Source of the DNA: Meiothermus sp. | Lineage (GTDB): Bacteria; Deinococcota; Deinococci; Deinococcales; Thermaceae | Assembly: GCA_026004095.1 (NCBI GenBank) | Contig: BPIL01000017.1 | Location: 1-50,167, forward strand | DNA length: 50,167 nt | Direction: 5' to 3' | Program-made: the position numbers and the translations under genes | Notes under the pieces: model-generated | The model's database searches: none | The model's input: the letters and a program-made list of their open reading frames with translations, nothing else | What the model was told of the DNA's origin: nothing | Shown: positions 21,378 through 33,050 of the stretch, one piece after another | Position numbering within the stretch: position 1 is the stretch's first letter | How the letters are laid out: each line of letters starts with the position of its first letter

Positions 21378-22349
21378 ATGAAAGCCATTCAGGTGCAGCG
21401 CGCAGGCGGCCCCGAGGTTCTGGAACTTACCGACCTTCCCAAACCCAGCCCCGGCCCTGGGCAGGTGCTCATCCGGGTCGAGGCCGCGGGGCTCAACTTC
21501 GCCGATATCCTCTACGTGGCTGGTGAGTACCTGGTGCGCACCCGCTACCCCACGGTGCCGGGCATGGAGTTCGCAGGGGTTATCGAGGCCCTGGGCGAGG
21601 GGGTGGAGGGCTTACAGCCAGGGGTGCGGGTGGCGGCCCTGGGGGGCAGCGGCGCTTTTGCCGAGTATGCGGTGGTGCCAGTCCGTTCGGTGCTGCCGCT
21701 GCCGCCCCAGATGAGCGCAGCCGAGGCCGCGGCCTTTCCGGTCTCCTACTTCACCGCCTACTTTGCCCTGAAAACCCAGGCCCGGGCCCAGCCCGGCGAA
21801 TGGGTGCTCATCCAGGCGGCCGCTGGCGCGCTGGGCACGGCTTCCATTCAGATTGCCAAGCGGATGGGCTTGCGGGTGATTGCCCTGGCTAGCAGCGAGG
21901 AAAAGCTGGCCCTGTGCCGCCGCCTGGGGGCCGATGTGACCCTGCTCAACACCCAGGATAACCTGCTCGAGGCCGTCAGGAACGCCACCGAGGGCAAAGG
22001 GGTGGATGTCCTGATGGAGGTGGTGGGGGGCGCGGGGTTCGCCCAGAGCCTCAAGATGCTGGCCTATAGGGGCCGCTTGCTGGTAATCGGTTCGGCCTCG
22101 CGCGAGATGGCCCAGATGCACCCGGTGGGCCTGATGAAGGGCAACCAGAGCGTGATTGGGGTCTGGCTCACCCCGTTCCTGAGCGACCCCGCCGAGATGC
22201 AGGCCGCTGTGGATTTTCTGATGCCCCTGGTGGCCTCGGGCCAGGTTCGGCCGGTGGTGGGGGAGCGCTTTAAGCTGGAAGAGGCGGCCGAGGCCTTCCG
22301 GTTTGTGTTGAGCCGCAAGAACACCGGGAAGGTGATTCTGCAGCCATGA
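21378..22349 (+). CDS. NADPH:quinone oxidoreductase-like MDR protein
   Basis: This 323-residue member of the medium-chain dehydrogenase/reductase superfamily is of the zinc-free quinone oxidoreductase type. It begins MKAIQVQRAGGPEVLELTDL, has the GLNFADIL segment where zinc enzymes would carry a cysteine ligand, and the nucleotide-binding AAAGALGTASIQIAKRMG. No structural-zinc cysteine cluster is present. It probably reduces quinones or enones with NADPH. It overlaps the next gene by an ATGA, so the two form an operon. Confidence 0.87.
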   Translation: MKAIQVQRAGGPEVLELTDLPKPSPGPGQVLIRVEAAGLNFADILYVAGEYLVRTRYPTVPGMEFAGVIEALGEGVEGLQPGVRVAALGGSGAFAEYAVVPVRSVLPLPPQMSAAEAAAFPVSYFTAYFALKTQARAQPGEWVLIQAAAGALGTASIQIAKRMGLRVIALASSEEKLALCRRLGADVTLLNTQDNLLEAVRNATEGKGVDVLMEVVGGAGFAQSLKMLAYRGRLLVIGSASREMAQMHPVGLMKGNQSVIGVWLTPFLSDPAEMQAAVDFLMPLVASGQVRPVVGERFKLEEAAEAFRFVLSRKNTGKVILQP

Positions 22350-23521
22350 ACAGCGCCGATGTGGTGGTGGTGGGCCTGGGTGCGATGGGCAGTGCTGCGC
22401 TGTACCAGCTTGCCCGGCGCGGGGCCCGGGTGATCGGCCTGGATCAGCACAGGCCCCCACATACCTACGGTTCCAGCCATGGCGAGACCCGCATCACCCG
22501 GCAGGCCATTGGGGAGGGGGCAGCGTACGTGCCGCTGGTGCTGCGCTCGCACCAGATCTGGCGGGAACTCGAGACCCAGAGCGGGGCCTCGCTTTTTCTG
22601 GCCTGCGGGGGCCTGATTCTAAGCAGCCCGGTGGGCGAGGCCCTGCACCACGGCAAGCCACAGTTTTTGCAGCGCACCATCCAGGCCGCCCGGCAGTTTG
22701 GGATTCCCCACGAGGTGCTGGACGCGGCCCAGATCGAGGCGCGCTTTCCCCAGTTTGGCCTGAAGGGCGACGAGACCGGCTACTACGAGCCGGGGGCCGG
22801 GCTGCTCTACCCCGAGCGCTGCATACAGGTTCAGCTCGAGCTGGCCCAGCGCCTGGGCGCCGGGGTGCACACGGGCGAAAGGGTGCAGCGGCTCATCCCC
22901 CAGGCCGATGGGGTACAGGTCGAGACCGATAAGAACCGCTACACCGCAGCCAAAGCAGTGGTAAGCGCAGGGGCCTGGGCAGCCGACCTGCTGGGCGAGC
23001 CCTTTAAGCGGGTGCTCCGGGTCTACCGGCAGGTGTTGTTCTGGCTCGAGGCCCAGGATCCCCAGGCCTACGCACCGGGGCGGTTTCCCATTTTCATCTG
23101 GATGTTTGGCAGCGGCGAGGGCGAGCACTTTTATGGCTTTCCCCAGGTTGTGCAAGGGGTGAAGGTGGCCACCGAGCAGTCGCGGGTATCCACCCACCCC
23201 GACCAGGTCGAGCGCGGCGTGCAGGGGGCCGAGATCCAGGCTTTCCTCGAGGGCTACGTGCAGGGCCGGTTGAAAGGGCTGGGCCCGGCCTGCCTCAAAA
23301 GCGCCACCTGCTTGTATACCTCCACGGTCGATGGCGACTTCATCCTCGACCACCACCCCGATTCCGAGCGCATCCTGGTGGCCTCGCCCTGCTCGGGCCA
23401 CGGCTTCAAACATTCGGCGGTGGTGGGGGAGATCATGGCCGAACTGGCCCTGGAGGGGCAAAGCGCCCTGGACATAGCCCCCTTCCGCCTGGGCCACAGG
23501 CCGCCATGGGCTCAGGCTTAG
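22346..23521 (+). CDS. FAD-dependent amino-acid oxidase (sarcosine/N-methyltryptophan oxidase-like)
   Basis: This 391-residue flavoenzyme resembles monomeric sarcosine oxidase and SolA, which oxidise N-methyl amino acids to release formaldehyde and peroxide. The N-terminus VVVVGLGAMGSAALYQLARRG is the FAD-binding fold; SSHGETRITR and the late CLYTSTVDGDFILDHHP and SPCSGHGFKHS are typical, the last containing the cysteine that holds FAD covalently in this family (Cys in SPCSGHG). The start overlaps the upstream stop (ATGA). The true substrate is not known. Confidence 0.87.
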   Translation: MNSADVVVVGLGAMGSAALYQLARRGARVIGLDQHRPPHTYGSSHGETRITRQAIGEGAAYVPLVLRSHQIWRELETQSGASLFLACGGLILSSPVGEALHHGKPQFLQRTIQAARQFGIPHEVLDAAQIEARFPQFGLKGDETGYYEPGAGLLYPERCIQVQLELAQRLGAGVHTGERVQRLIPQADGVQVETDKNRYTAAKAVVSAGAWAADLLGEPFKRVLRVYRQVLFWLEAQDPQAYAPGRFPIFIWMFGSGEGEHFYGFPQVVQGVKVATEQSRVSTHPDQVERGVQGAEIQAFLEGYVQGRLKGLGPACLKSATCLYTSTVDGDFILDHHPDSERILVASPCSGHGFKHSAVVGEIMAELALEGQSALDIAPFRLGHRPPWAQA

Positions 23522-23545
23522 AGCTTCAGGGGGTGTGGCGAGGTA

Positions 23546-24403
23546 TCACCGCCTGGCCTGTGCTTCGACCCGCTTATCGCCAAACAAAAAACGCATCATC
23601 TCGGGAAAACGCCGCGCCCAATGGCTTTCGTTGTGCACGCCCTCCGGGTCTTCCAGATAAAGATAATCCTGGCCAGGCTGCCAGCCTTTTTGCAATAGCA
23701 GGCGGTGCATGCGCCGCACCCCTTCCAGATAGCGGCGGCTGCTCACGTGCGAGAGGGTGAGCTCGCGGAAGCCCACATCCATGTAGAGCCTGCCGGGCAC
23801 CTGGGGGGCTTTTTCCACAAAGCTGTAGATGGCCCCATCGGCAAACCAGAATGCGGGGCTCACCACCCCGGCAATGCCAAAAACCTCGGGGTGCAGGTAA
23901 TAGGCACACAAGCTGATAAAGCCCCCCATCGAAGAACCCATCACGCCGGTGTGCTCGCGGCCTGGCAGGGTGCGGAACTCATCGTCGATGAAGGGCTTAA
24001 CGGTCTCGATTAGGAACTTGAGGTACTTCTCGCCCTTGCCGCCGCCGTGCTGGGGGTCGTGGAAGGGGCTGTATTCGTTGAGGCGCTCCACCCCCATGTT
24101 GGGAATGCCCACCACAATGGCTTCTAGCCCTTCTCGAGCCAGCACCTCCATGCTTTCGTCCACCCGCCACTCGCCCACATAGCTGGTGGCCTCGTCGAAG
24201 AGGTTCTGCCCATCGTGCATATAGAGCACCGGGTAGCGGCGGCTGCTTTTGCGGTAGGAAGGCGGCAGGTAGACCAGAATGTCGCGCTTGTTGCCCAGTT
24301 GTGGGCTGCGCAAGTCCTCATAAACCAGCACCTCCCCCACCACGGTGTGGCCGGGGCCGGTGGGGTGGGGTTTCCAGGTTTGTGCCTGAGCGAGATAGCC
24401 CAT
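23546..24403 (-). CDS. Esterase of the enterochelin-esterase/Esterase D type
   Basis: This 285-residue alpha/beta hydrolase has RDILVYLPPSYRKS at the start of the fold, YPVLYMHDGQNLFDE, the nucleophile elbow GVMGSSMGGFIS and a final histidine region (GVHNESHWARRFP). Such proteins hydrolyse siderophore or other esters; there is no siderophore context here. The ATG at 24403 is preferred to one nine codons upstream because a TACAAT box lies exactly 6 nt before it, inside that would-be extension. It is convergent with the oxidase gene. Confidence 0.83.
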   Translation of the reverse strand: MGYLAQAQTWKPHPTGPGHTVVGEVLVYEDLRSPQLGNKRDILVYLPPSYRKSSRRYPVLYMHDGQNLFDEATSYVGEWRVDESMEVLAREGLEAIVVGIPNMGVERLNEYSPFHDPQHGGGKGEKYLKFLIETVKPFIDDEFRTLPGREHTGVMGSSMGGFISLCAYYLHPEVFGIAGVVSPAFWFADGAIYSFVEKAPQVPGRLYMDVGFRELTLSHVSSRRYLEGVRRMHRLLLQKGWQPGQDYLYLEDPEGVHNESHWARRFPEMMRFLFGDKRVEAQARR

Positions 24404-24409
24404 TGGCGT

Positions 24410-24415
24410 ATTGTA
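24410..24415 (-). promoter_or_regulatory. Leaderless -10 box of the esterase gene
   Basis: TACAAT on the minus strand is followed by 6 nt and the ATG at 24403, the same arrangement as for ilvA and mntA. Confidence 0.6.
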
Positions 24416-24581
24416 CGGGCTTACCGCCAAAAGTCGAGCTTAAGCGAACAGGCTTTCCCCTGCAAAGCACCCTGGGCGTTCTGCAGGCCCGTGGTATTTG
24501 GCGGTTAACGATTTCTTGAGCAAGGGGGATTTTGTCAGATGCTTCCACATTTCCCTGAAACTAAAAGCCCACATTGGTGGT

Positions 24582-25208
24582 ATGAAAGCCTGGGTTTTTG
24601 GCATGGTGCTATGGTTGGGGGGTCTGGCGCTGGGCAATCTTTGCTCGAGCCCCTTCTATCCCACCGACCCCAGCCTGCGCTGGCGCTACCGTGACTTGAG
24701 CAGCAACCAAACCTATCTCCAAACCTTTACACCCACCGGCCCCAGCACCCTGCTCGAACAACGCCGCTACCCCGACCGCACCGAGACCACCCAGTGGGTG
24801 TGCACCCCCCAGGGTTTGCGCACCTTGCCAGAGGGCGAGCGGGCCATTCCGGGGGGTAGCCTGCGGTTCACCAGGTTGACGGGGGTGATCATCCCCAGTG
24901 GTGAAACCTGGCTGGTAGGGGGGCGCTGGGCCTACCGCTACGAGTTGAAAGGAAGAATTGCGTTTTTCGAGCTCAGCGGGTTTCTCGAGGTGGAAAACCG
25001 CATCGTTGCCAGGGAAACCATCACCGTAGCAGCCGGCCAGTTCGAAGCCCTGCGGGTCGAGGCGGTGTTTCGAGGGGAGTTTGGCATCGGCCTCAGTGGC
25101 AAGGCCACCTACTGGTTTGCCGAGGAGGTGGGGGTGGTCAAGCAGGTCAGCGAGAGCAATTTGGGTGGGCAGAGCAGTGAGCTGCTGGAGTTCAGGCGCA
25201 GCGGATAA
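24582..25208 (+). CDS. Exported protein of unknown function
   Basis: This 208-residue protein starts with a signal sequence (MKAWVFGMVLWLGGLALGNLC); the cysteine after a short hydrophobic segment could be a lipidation site, but the match is weak. The mature part is beta-rich, with TVAAGQFEALRVEAVF and YWFAEEVGVVKQV, a pattern common in small surface beta-sandwich proteins. The start is the ATG just before the signal peptide; upstream codons are not signal-like. I do not recognise a family with certainty. Confidence 0.65.
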   Translation: MKAWVFGMVLWLGGLALGNLCSSPFYPTDPSLRWRYRDLSSNQTYLQTFTPTGPSTLLEQRRYPDRTETTQWVCTPQGLRTLPEGERAIPGGSLRFTRLTGVIIPSGETWLVGGRWAYRYELKGRIAFFELSGFLEVENRIVARETITVAAGQFEALRVEAVFRGEFGIGLSGKATYWFAEEVGVVKQVSESNLGGQSSELLEFRRSG

Positions 25209-25256
25209 CCAATCAATCTGCGCTTTCAGTCAAAACCTGCACAGGACACCTGGGAG

Positions 25257-25604
25257 CTACTCGGAAGCCTCATTGGCGAGCATCTTTCCAATAGCCTGTT
25301 CTAGAGGCTCGAGTTCATTCTCAATCACGTCCCAAAGCACCCGGCTATCCGTGGAGAAATAGGCATGAACCAGCACATCTCGCATTCCCGCAATCAGGCG
25401 CCACGGGATTTCGGGCTGCTGGAGACGCAACTCGTCTGGGATTTGCTTAACCGCTTCACCTATGACCAAAAAATTGCGAATACATGCATCTAGAACCAGC
25501 TCATTTTGATCAAAATCCTCGAAGACCAGACCCTGGGTATAGCGACGAATGCGGGCAGTAGCCTCGAGAATGTCCTGAAAGTACAGATCTAGCCTACGCG
25601 ACAC
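25257..25604 (-). CDS. hepT: HepT-like toxin (DUF86 HEPN ribonuclease)
   Basis: The 115-residue HEPN-family toxin carries the catalytic RxxxxHxY motif as RDVLVHAYF, near residues 74-82. HepT proteins are RNases neutralised by their MntA partner, which AMPylates a tyrosine by this motif. The gene overlaps the end of mntA by 11 nt. The region is AT-richer than its neighbours, as is usual for mobile toxin-antitoxin pairs. Confidence 0.88.
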   Translation of the reverse strand: MSRRLDLYFQDILEATARIRRYTQGLVFEDFDQNELVLDACIRNFLVIGEAVKQIPDELRLQQPEIPWRLIAGMRDVLVHAYFSTDSRVLWDVIENELEPLEQAIGKMLANEASE

Positions 25605-25881
25605 GCTTCATGTCTCCCTCGAGCTCCTTACGAAGCTGGGGTTTGAGGCTTCTTAGGGTAGCTAGATCAACAGCCATACCAAGCCAGTCCTCGAGGGCCA
25701 GCTTGAGCCCTACAAAATCACGCAACGTGTAGCGCTCGAGTTCAACCACAAAATCAACATCGCTGCCGGGCCGTGCTTCCCCTCTAGCCACAGAGCCCAC
25801 CACATAAAGCCGCCTGACGCCAAAGGTATCGAGCTCAGCCCGGTGGTTTTTTAGGATATTTTCCAGCTCCGAGAGCTTCAC
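25594..25881 (-). CDS. mntA: MntA-like minimal nucleotidyltransferase antitoxin
   Basis: This protein of about 95 residues has the nucleotidyltransferase signature [19 protein letters not shown], with the GS pair and DxD metal ligands. In known MntA-HepT pairs it AMPylates and silences the toxin. I chose the GTG at 25881, giving [10 protein letters not shown], because a TACAAT box stands exactly 6 nt before it and the length then fits the family. An in-frame extension of 57 codons runs upstream to the carA stop and looks unrelated. Confidence 0.87.
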   Translation of the reverse strand: MKLSELENILKNHRAELDTFGVRRLYVVGSVARGEARPGSDVDFVVELERYTLRDFVGLKLALEDWLGMAVDLATLRSLKPQLRKELEGDMKRVA

Positions 25882-25887
25882 AACATC

Positions 25888-25893
25888 ATTGTA
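25888..25893 (-). promoter_or_regulatory. Leaderless -10 box of mntA-hepT
   Basis: TACAAT, then 6 nt, then GTG at 25881. It gives the toxin-antitoxin pair its own promoter independent of carA. Confidence 0.55.
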
Positions 25894-25899
25894 GCAAGG

Positions 25900-26070
25900 C
25901 TGCGCTGGCAAGCTCTCCACCTCTGATTTTTGCTTGTCATGGAGCCCCCGCGAGAAGCGAAATAGCTGTTCGAGCGGGAAAACGCGGTATGCGGCAACAG
26001 TGCCCGACCGCGTATCCGCCAACTCCACCTCATGTTCGTTCAACAACTTCAAAAACTCTTTGTACCTTTC
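25900..26070 (-). pseudogene. Possible remnant of a second nucleotidyltransferase gene
   Basis: Directly after the carA stop, and in the same frame, comes ERYKEFLKLLNEHEVEL, which strongly resembles the N-terminus of DUF6036/AbiEii-like nucleotidyltransferases (typically FKEFLKLLNEHxVEYLIVGG). The resemblance ends after about 14 residues; the GGYA and DxD motifs are missing, and there is no plausible start codon or ribosome-binding site. It may be debris from an earlier toxin-antitoxin insertion at this spot. Short match, modest confidence. Confidence 0.35.
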
Positions 26071-27237
26071 CTAAATCCCCAAACCCCCCACACGCTGCTT
26101 TTCCACCGGCGTTCCGGTCAGGCCGTTGAAGGCGTCCACCTCCTCTAAGAAGCGGTGGAACAGGTAGATGGAGTCGTGGGGGCCGGGGCAGGCCTCGGGG
26201 TGGTACTGCACGCTGAACACCGGGTAGCGCAGGTGGGCCATGCCCTCCAGGGTGCCGTCGTTCAGGTTGATGTGGGTGGGCTTGAAGTCTTTGAGGGTGT
26301 CGGGGTCTACCGCGTAGCCGTGGTTCTGGCTGGTGATCTCGATCTTGCCGGTGAGCAGGTTCTTGACCGGGTGGTTGGCCCCCCGGTGCCCAAACTTGAG
26401 CTTGAAGGTGCGCCCGCCCGCGGCCAGGCCCAGGAGCTGGTGGCCCAGGCAGATGCCAAAGGTGGGCAAAAGGCCCATTAGCTTCCAGAGGGTCTCGTGG
26501 GCGTAGCGGGGCATGCTGGGGTCGCCGGGGCCGTTGGAGACGAACAGGCCGTGGGGCTCCAGGGCCATGATCTGCGCGGGGCTGGTTTTGCCCGGCACCA
26601 CGATCAGCTCGAAGCCCAGCTCGGCCATGTAGCGCATCTGGGCGTGCTTGATGCCAAAGTCCATCACCACCACCCGGCGCTGTCCTTTGAAGGTGGGGAA
26701 CTGGTAGGGCAGGGGGGTGGAGACCTCGGGGGTCATGTCGCGCCCGTCAATGTCGGTCCACTTGCGGGCCTCCTCGCGCAGGGCCGCGATGTCTTCGGGG
26801 GTGAAGCGGTAGCTGGGCGAGCCGAAGTGGGTGGCGTGGGCAATCACGCCTTTCATCACCCCACCTTCGCGGATTTTGCGCACCAGGGCGCGGGTGTCAA
26901 TGCCCTCGAGGCCGATCACCCCGGTATCGCGCATAAACTCTTCCAGGCTCTGCTGGGCGCGGGGGCCGGCGGTGTACTTGCTGAATTCCCGCGCCACAAA
27001 ACCGCGCACCCAGGGACGGTTCGACTCCATGTCGAAGACGTTCACCCCGTAGTTGCCCTGGTGGGGGTAGGTCATGACCACAATCTGCCCGTTGTAGCTG
27101 GGGTCGGTCAGAATCTCCTGATAGCCAGTCTGGGCGGTGTTAAACACCACCTCACCCACGCTCTTACCGCGGTGGCCGAAGGCGTAGCCGTGGTAGGCGG
27201 TGCCATCTTCCAGAACCAAAACTGCGCGTTCTCTCAT
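26071..27237 (-). CDS. carA: Carbamoyl-phosphate synthase small subunit
   Basis: This glutaminase subunit supplies ammonia to CarB for carbamoyl phosphate, needed for arginine and pyrimidines. The N-terminal domain starts [21 protein letters not shown]. The class I amidotransferase domain has the nucleophile in [16 protein letters not shown] and the His-Glu pair in [14 protein letters not shown]. The 388-residue length is normal. carB is not in the window. The gene lies in a stretch with argH, argG and an argA-like gene on the same strand. Confidence 0.96.
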   Translation of the reverse strand: MRERAVLVLEDGTAYHGYAFGHRGKSVGEVVFNTAQTGYQEILTDPSYNGQIVVMTYPHQGNYGVNVFDMESNRPWVRGFVAREFSKYTAGPRAQQSLEEFMRDTGVIGLEGIDTRALVRKIREGGVMKGVIAHATHFGSPSYRFTPEDIAALREEARKWTDIDGRDMTPEVSTPLPYQFPTFKGQRRVVVMDFGIKHAQMRYMAELGFELIVVPGKTSPAQIMALEPHGLFVSNGPGDPSMPRYAHETLWKLMGLLPTFGICLGHQLLGLAAGGRTFKLKFGHRGANHPVKNLLTGKIEITSQNHGYAVDPDTLKDFKPTHINLNDGTLEGMAHLRYPVFSVQYHPEACPGPHDSIYLFHRFLEEVDAFNGLTGTPVEKQRVGGLGI

Positions 27238-27263
27238 GCCAGCGCCTCGCTTCCCAAGCGAAC

Positions 27264-27293
27264 AATATACACGCTTTTTGCAAATCTATGCAA
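27264..27293 (-). promoter_or_regulatory. Promoter of carA
   Basis: On the minus strand TTGCAT (27293-27288) and TATATT (27269-27264) are separated by 18 bp, about 27 nt before the ATG. The AT-rich spacer contrasts with the surrounding GC-rich DNA. An AGCGAGG near the start may serve as ribosome-binding site. Confidence 0.6.
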
Positions 27294-27338
27294 TCTCAGT
27301 CCTTTAGTGCCCCCCCAGACTTTTCCTCATCCTGGCAG

Positions 27339-28433
27339 TTAGCCCAGCAGGCGCTCGAGCCGCTCGGATAGGGTTTTTTCGTTGACGAAGGTAAAGCCCC
27401 ACTGGCGGCTTAGCTCATCCAGCACGGCCTCGGGCACGCCCAGGAGCAGGTACAGCACCTGCTTGGCGGGAATGCGCAGGTCGGCGGCGATGCGCTGGTG
27501 GCGCTCGAGGTTCTCCTCGTAGCCCCCGGTCTTGCACTCCAGGAGCAGGAAGAGCTGCGGGGTGCGCAGCAGCAGGTCTACCTCGAAGCGGTCGCCGTTG
27601 GGATAGAGCAGCACCGGGTTCAGGAGCAGGTCGTGGGGGATGTTGCGCCGCCGCAGGGTGAGCTGCACCACCTGGCGGGCGTAGCGCTCGAGCCAGCCCC
27701 CCGTGATCAGGCCGCGGGTCTTGCCATCGTCGGCCAGGCGGCCATAAATGCGGCGCTGCTTGGGGCTGTAGGTGTAGCTCTTGAGCAGCCCCCCCTCCTT
27801 GAGCAGGGTGCACAACTGGGTGTTGATGCCGATGTCCTGCTGGCTGAGCGAGGCCAGCGAGTACTGGAACTCGCCGTTGTCCTTCTGGGTGGCGGCCTTG
27901 AGCTTCTGGTAGAGGCCCTCGAGCGAGCCGTAGCGCTCGCCCAGGAAACCGCTCACGCGCTCGAAGATTTTTTCCTCGGCCTCGGTCAGGCCATTCTGGC
28001 TCGGCTGAAGCCCCAGCCCGGCTTCCTGCACGTACTCGGAGATGCGGAAAGAGGGCCGCCGGGCCTCCGGGGTTCGTGGTTTTTCCGGGCTTCCGCCGCC
28101 GCGCCGCAGCAGCCGCACTTCTTCCAGGATGGTGCGCGCGGTCTGGAGAATGGTCTGCTCGACCAGGCTGGCGCCGGGGTGAATCTCCAGGGCCAGGGTC
28201 TGCAGGGCGTTGGAGGCCCCCGGTATCTCCGGCAGGGCCTCGTGGGCCAGCAGGGTGCGGGCCAGGTAGAGCTCGAGTTCGTCCTGTAAGCGTTCGCGGC
28301 ACTCCTCAAAGGTGCGCCCCCGCACCATCACGCCGGCCAGGCCCGGCACGCTGGCCTCGATAAACCCACCCTCGCTTGGTTTGTAGCGGGCCTGCCGCAG
28401 CGCCGCCGAGAGGTATTCGCTGATCAATCCCAT
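27339..28433 (-). CDS. HicB-like domain fused to a Card1-like PD-(D/E)XK nuclease domain
   Basis: This 364-residue protein has three parts. Residues about 10-65 resemble a HicB-like fold (EGGFIEASVPGLAGVMVRGRTFEECRERLQ). Residues about 145-260 are a helical linker ending in GGWLERYARQVV, a phrase typical of the DUF1887/Card1 nucleases. Residues about 275-335 hold a PD-(D/E)XK site: Glu284 and Asp286 in RFEVDLLL, then Glu299 and Lys301 in LLLECKTGG. In type III CRISPR systems Card1 carries a cyclic-oligoadenylate-sensing CARF domain at its N-terminus; none is visible here. No CRISPR array is in the window. A role in defence or DNA/RNA cleavage is inferred. TAGAAT 8 nt upstream may be its -10 box. 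Confidence 0.65.
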   Translation of the reverse strand: MGLISEYLSAALRQARYKPSEGGFIEASVPGLAGVMVRGRTFEECRERLQDELELYLARTLLAHEALPEIPGASNALQTLALEIHPGASLVEQTILQTARTILEEVRLLRRGGGSPEKPRTPEARRPSFRISEYVQEAGLGLQPSQNGLTEAEEKIFERVSGFLGERYGSLEGLYQKLKAATQKDNGEFQYSLASLSQQDIGINTQLCTLLKEGGLLKSYTYSPKQRRIYGRLADDGKTRGLITGGWLERYARQVVQLTLRRRNIPHDLLLNPVLLYPNGDRFEVDLLLRTPQLFLLLECKTGGYEENLERHQRIAADLRIPAKQVLYLLLGVPEAVLDELSRQWGFTFVNEKTLSERLERLLG

Positions 28434-28491
28434 ACCTTCCGATTCTAAAGGTTAGCCCGGGCGCGCCGCGCCCCATACCGGGGTGTTCGGT

Positions 28492-29023
28492 TCACGCCCC
28501 GGGCTTGCGGTAGGCGTTTTCGGCGTCCAGCACCTTGGTCACCCCGATCTCGCGGCAGTTGTCGTAGAAGGGGCAGGCGCTGCACTCGGCGAAGACCTTG
28601 GGCGGGAGCTGCTCACGGGTGGTGACCTGGTAGCCCAGCGAGGTAAAAAAGCGAACCTGTAGCGTCCAGGCGAAAATCTGCGGGATGCCCAGGTCTTTGG
28701 CCTCGCGCTCGGCGGCCAGGGCAATCCAGCGGCCCAGGCCCTGCCCCTGCCGCTCAGGGTGGATGGCCAGGCCGCGCACCTCGGCGATGTCGTGCCAGAG
28801 GATGTGCAGGGCCCCACTGCCCACAATCTGCCCGTCTTCGTCTTCCAGCACGAAAAAGTCGCGCAGGTTTTCGTACAGGTGATTGTGGCTGCGCACCAGC
28901 ATCAGGCCGCGTTCGGCCCAGTATTTGATGAGGGTGTAGATCGGCTCCACGTCCTTCATCCGGGCCTTGCGCAGCTCCACCTGGGCGTTCCAGCGCACCT
29001 TGGGCAGCACGGTGGTTCCAATT

Positions 29024-29037
<14 letters not shown>
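28492..29037 (-). CDS. GNAT-type N-acetylglutamate synthase-like protein
   Basis: This 181-residue GNAT protein resembles the short ArgA enzymes that acetylate glutamate at the start of arginine synthesis. It has IRKARMKD-like start ([18 protein letters not shown]), the acetyl-CoA loop [18 protein letters not shown], and the C-terminal [17 protein letters not shown], whose CxxCxxxxxC pattern is found in this subgroup. It overlaps the end of argH by 14 nt and lies in an argG-argH gene run, which supports the assignment. The cysteines may bind a metal. Confidence 0.75.
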
Positions 29038-30460
<1,423 letters not shown>

Positions 30461-30473
30461 ACCTTCCTCCTCG

Positions 30474-30971
30474 TCACGACTGCACCTCGAGCTTCTTCGA
30501 CATCACAAAAGGGGGTGGGGTCTGGGGGTTGGGTGTGCTGTAGCGCAGGCTGGGGTCGTAGGTAAAGCCAAACTGGGTGTACCACTTCAGGAGTTTGGGC
30601 TGGTCGTGGCGCACAGCTAAGCGCAGTTCCCTGGCCCGCAGCTCGAAGGCCTGGCAGAGCAGGGCCTCCATCAGCCGGTGGGCCACCCCCTGCCGGCGGT
30701 ACTCGGGCAGCACCCCCAGCCTGCGCACCTCCCACACCCCCCGCTCCAGCGGGTCAGGGTGCCGTACCAGGCGCACCGTGCCCACCACCGCTTCTCCATC
30801 CAGGGCCACCCAGCCGTAGCCGCGCTCGAGGTCGGCCCGCACCTGCTCGGGGCTTTCTTTATGCCCCGAGGAGTCCCTTGCCACCCGGTCGGCCCAGGCC
30901 TGTCGCACCACCAGAGCAATGGCCGCTGCATCGGCGGGGGTGGCGAGGCGAATGGATACCTGGGCGGCCAT
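30474..30971 (-). CDS. GNAT-family N-acetyltransferase
   Basis: This 165-residue single-domain acetyltransferase has the acetyl-CoA loop [21 protein letters not shown] in mid-protein and the late strand [13 protein letters not shown]. It lies between argG (11 nt upstream) and argH (13 nt downstream) and must share their transcript. It might act on a metabolite of the arginine pathway, but nothing in the sequence fixes the substrate. Confidence 0.85.
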   Translation of the reverse strand: MAAQVSIRLATPADAAAIALVVRQAWADRVARDSSGHKESPEQVRADLERGYGWVALDGEAVVGTVRLVRHPDPLERGVWEVRRLGVLPEYRRQGVAHRLMEALLCQAFELRARELRLAVRHDQPKLLKWYTQFGFTYDPSLRYSTPNPQTPPPFVMSKKLEVQS

Positions 30972-30982
30972 GCTGGGCTCCG

Positions 30983-32176
<1,194 letters not shown>

Positions 32177-32264
32177 TCATTCACCTCGGAGCGGGCCACA
32201 GGCCCCACACAAAGCCATACAGTACCGCCAAACCGCCCTGGATACAACCCAGGCGTGAAGTATA

Positions 32265-32293
32265 AGGATACATACCGCAGCAGGCGCAGTCAA
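32265..32293 (-). promoter_or_regulatory. Promoter of the argG operon
   Basis: On the minus strand TTGACT (32293-32288) and TATCCT (32270-32265) are 17 bp apart, giving a leader of about 80 nt before argG. A stem CCTGG/CCAGG is seen in the leader. No clear ArgR box was identified. The remaining divergent gap up to plsY at 32463 shows no gene. Confidence 0.6.
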
Positions 32294-32462
32294 GCCGACT
32301 CTACGCAAAAATAGCGGCCCGGGTCGCCGGGGTTGGCTGGGTGACACTGCATCAAGATACCGCCGATCGCCCAGGCCCACACGCATAAGCGCGGGGCATT
32401 GCTGCATAAATGTTCAAAGCCCCGGCGCGCCCAACCCACCGCCATCTGATAGCCTGAGGGCC

Positions 32463-33050
32463 ATGGAATGGCTTTATGCGGCCCTGGCCGGTTATCTGCT
32501 GGGTTCACTGCCTTTTGCTTACTGGTTTGGGGTGCTGCAAAACAAAAACCTGCTGCTCGAGGGCTCGGGCAACATCGGGGCCACCAACGCCTGGCGGGTG
32601 CTGGGGGCCGTGCCGGGGCTGATGGTGCTGGTGCTGGACGTTTCCAAGGGCATTATGGCGGTGGCGCTGGGCGAGTTTCTGGCGCGCGACCCTGGCGGCG
32701 GGCTGCTGGCCGGGGCCCTGGCGGTGCTGGGGCACTGCTACTCAGTGTGGCTGCTGGGGCGCGGGGGCAAGGGCATCGCCCCATCGGTGGGGGTCTTGTT
32801 CGCGGTTCAGCCAGCGCTGCTCGCGGCCGCTTTGGGGCTGTTTGGGCTGGCCTTTTTGCTTACCCGCAGCCGCTACCGGGGCGTGGTGCTGGCCGTGCTG
32901 GCCTTTCCCCTGGCGGCGCTTCTTATCGGGGGCAGCCTTCCTTACCTGTGGTTTGGCTTTGGCCTGGCTGCGCCGGTGGTGCTCAGGTATCTGGGCGACT
33001 GGAACCGCCAGCCTACTGCAAGGCCTCCACAAAGTGGGCCGAGGTCTTAG
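32463..33050 (+). CDS. plsY: Glycerol-3-phosphate acyltransferase
   Basis: This membrane enzyme acylates glycerol-3-phosphate using acyl phosphate, the first step of phospholipid synthesis. The 195-residue protein has about five hydrophobic segments and the PlsY motifs [27 protein letters not shown] and [15 protein letters not shown]. The end overlaps the convergent CoA-transferase gene by 38 bp. Its start has no obvious Shine-Dalgarno sequence apart from a GAGGG. Confidence 0.94.
   Translation: MEWLYAALAGYLLGSLPFAYWFGVLQNKNLLLEGSGNIGATNAWRVLGAVPGLMVLVLDVSKGIMAVALGEFLARDPGGGLLAGALAVLGHCYSVWLLGRGGKGIAPSVGVLFAVQPALLAAALGLFGLAFLLTRSRYRGVVLAVLAFPLAALLIGGSLPYLWFGFGLAAPVVLRYLGDWNRQPTARPPQSGPRS

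Noticed and set aside
26050..26075. Possible stop-codon read-through from CarA into the following frame
   Set aside because: The frames agree, but CarA ends at the usual place, and the continuing text matches the start of an unrelated family, so chance alignment is simpler.
32265..32410. An ArgR box before argG
   Set aside because: GTATAAGGATACATAC and GCATAAATGTTCA are loosely similar to ARG boxes but neither is a convincing palindrome.
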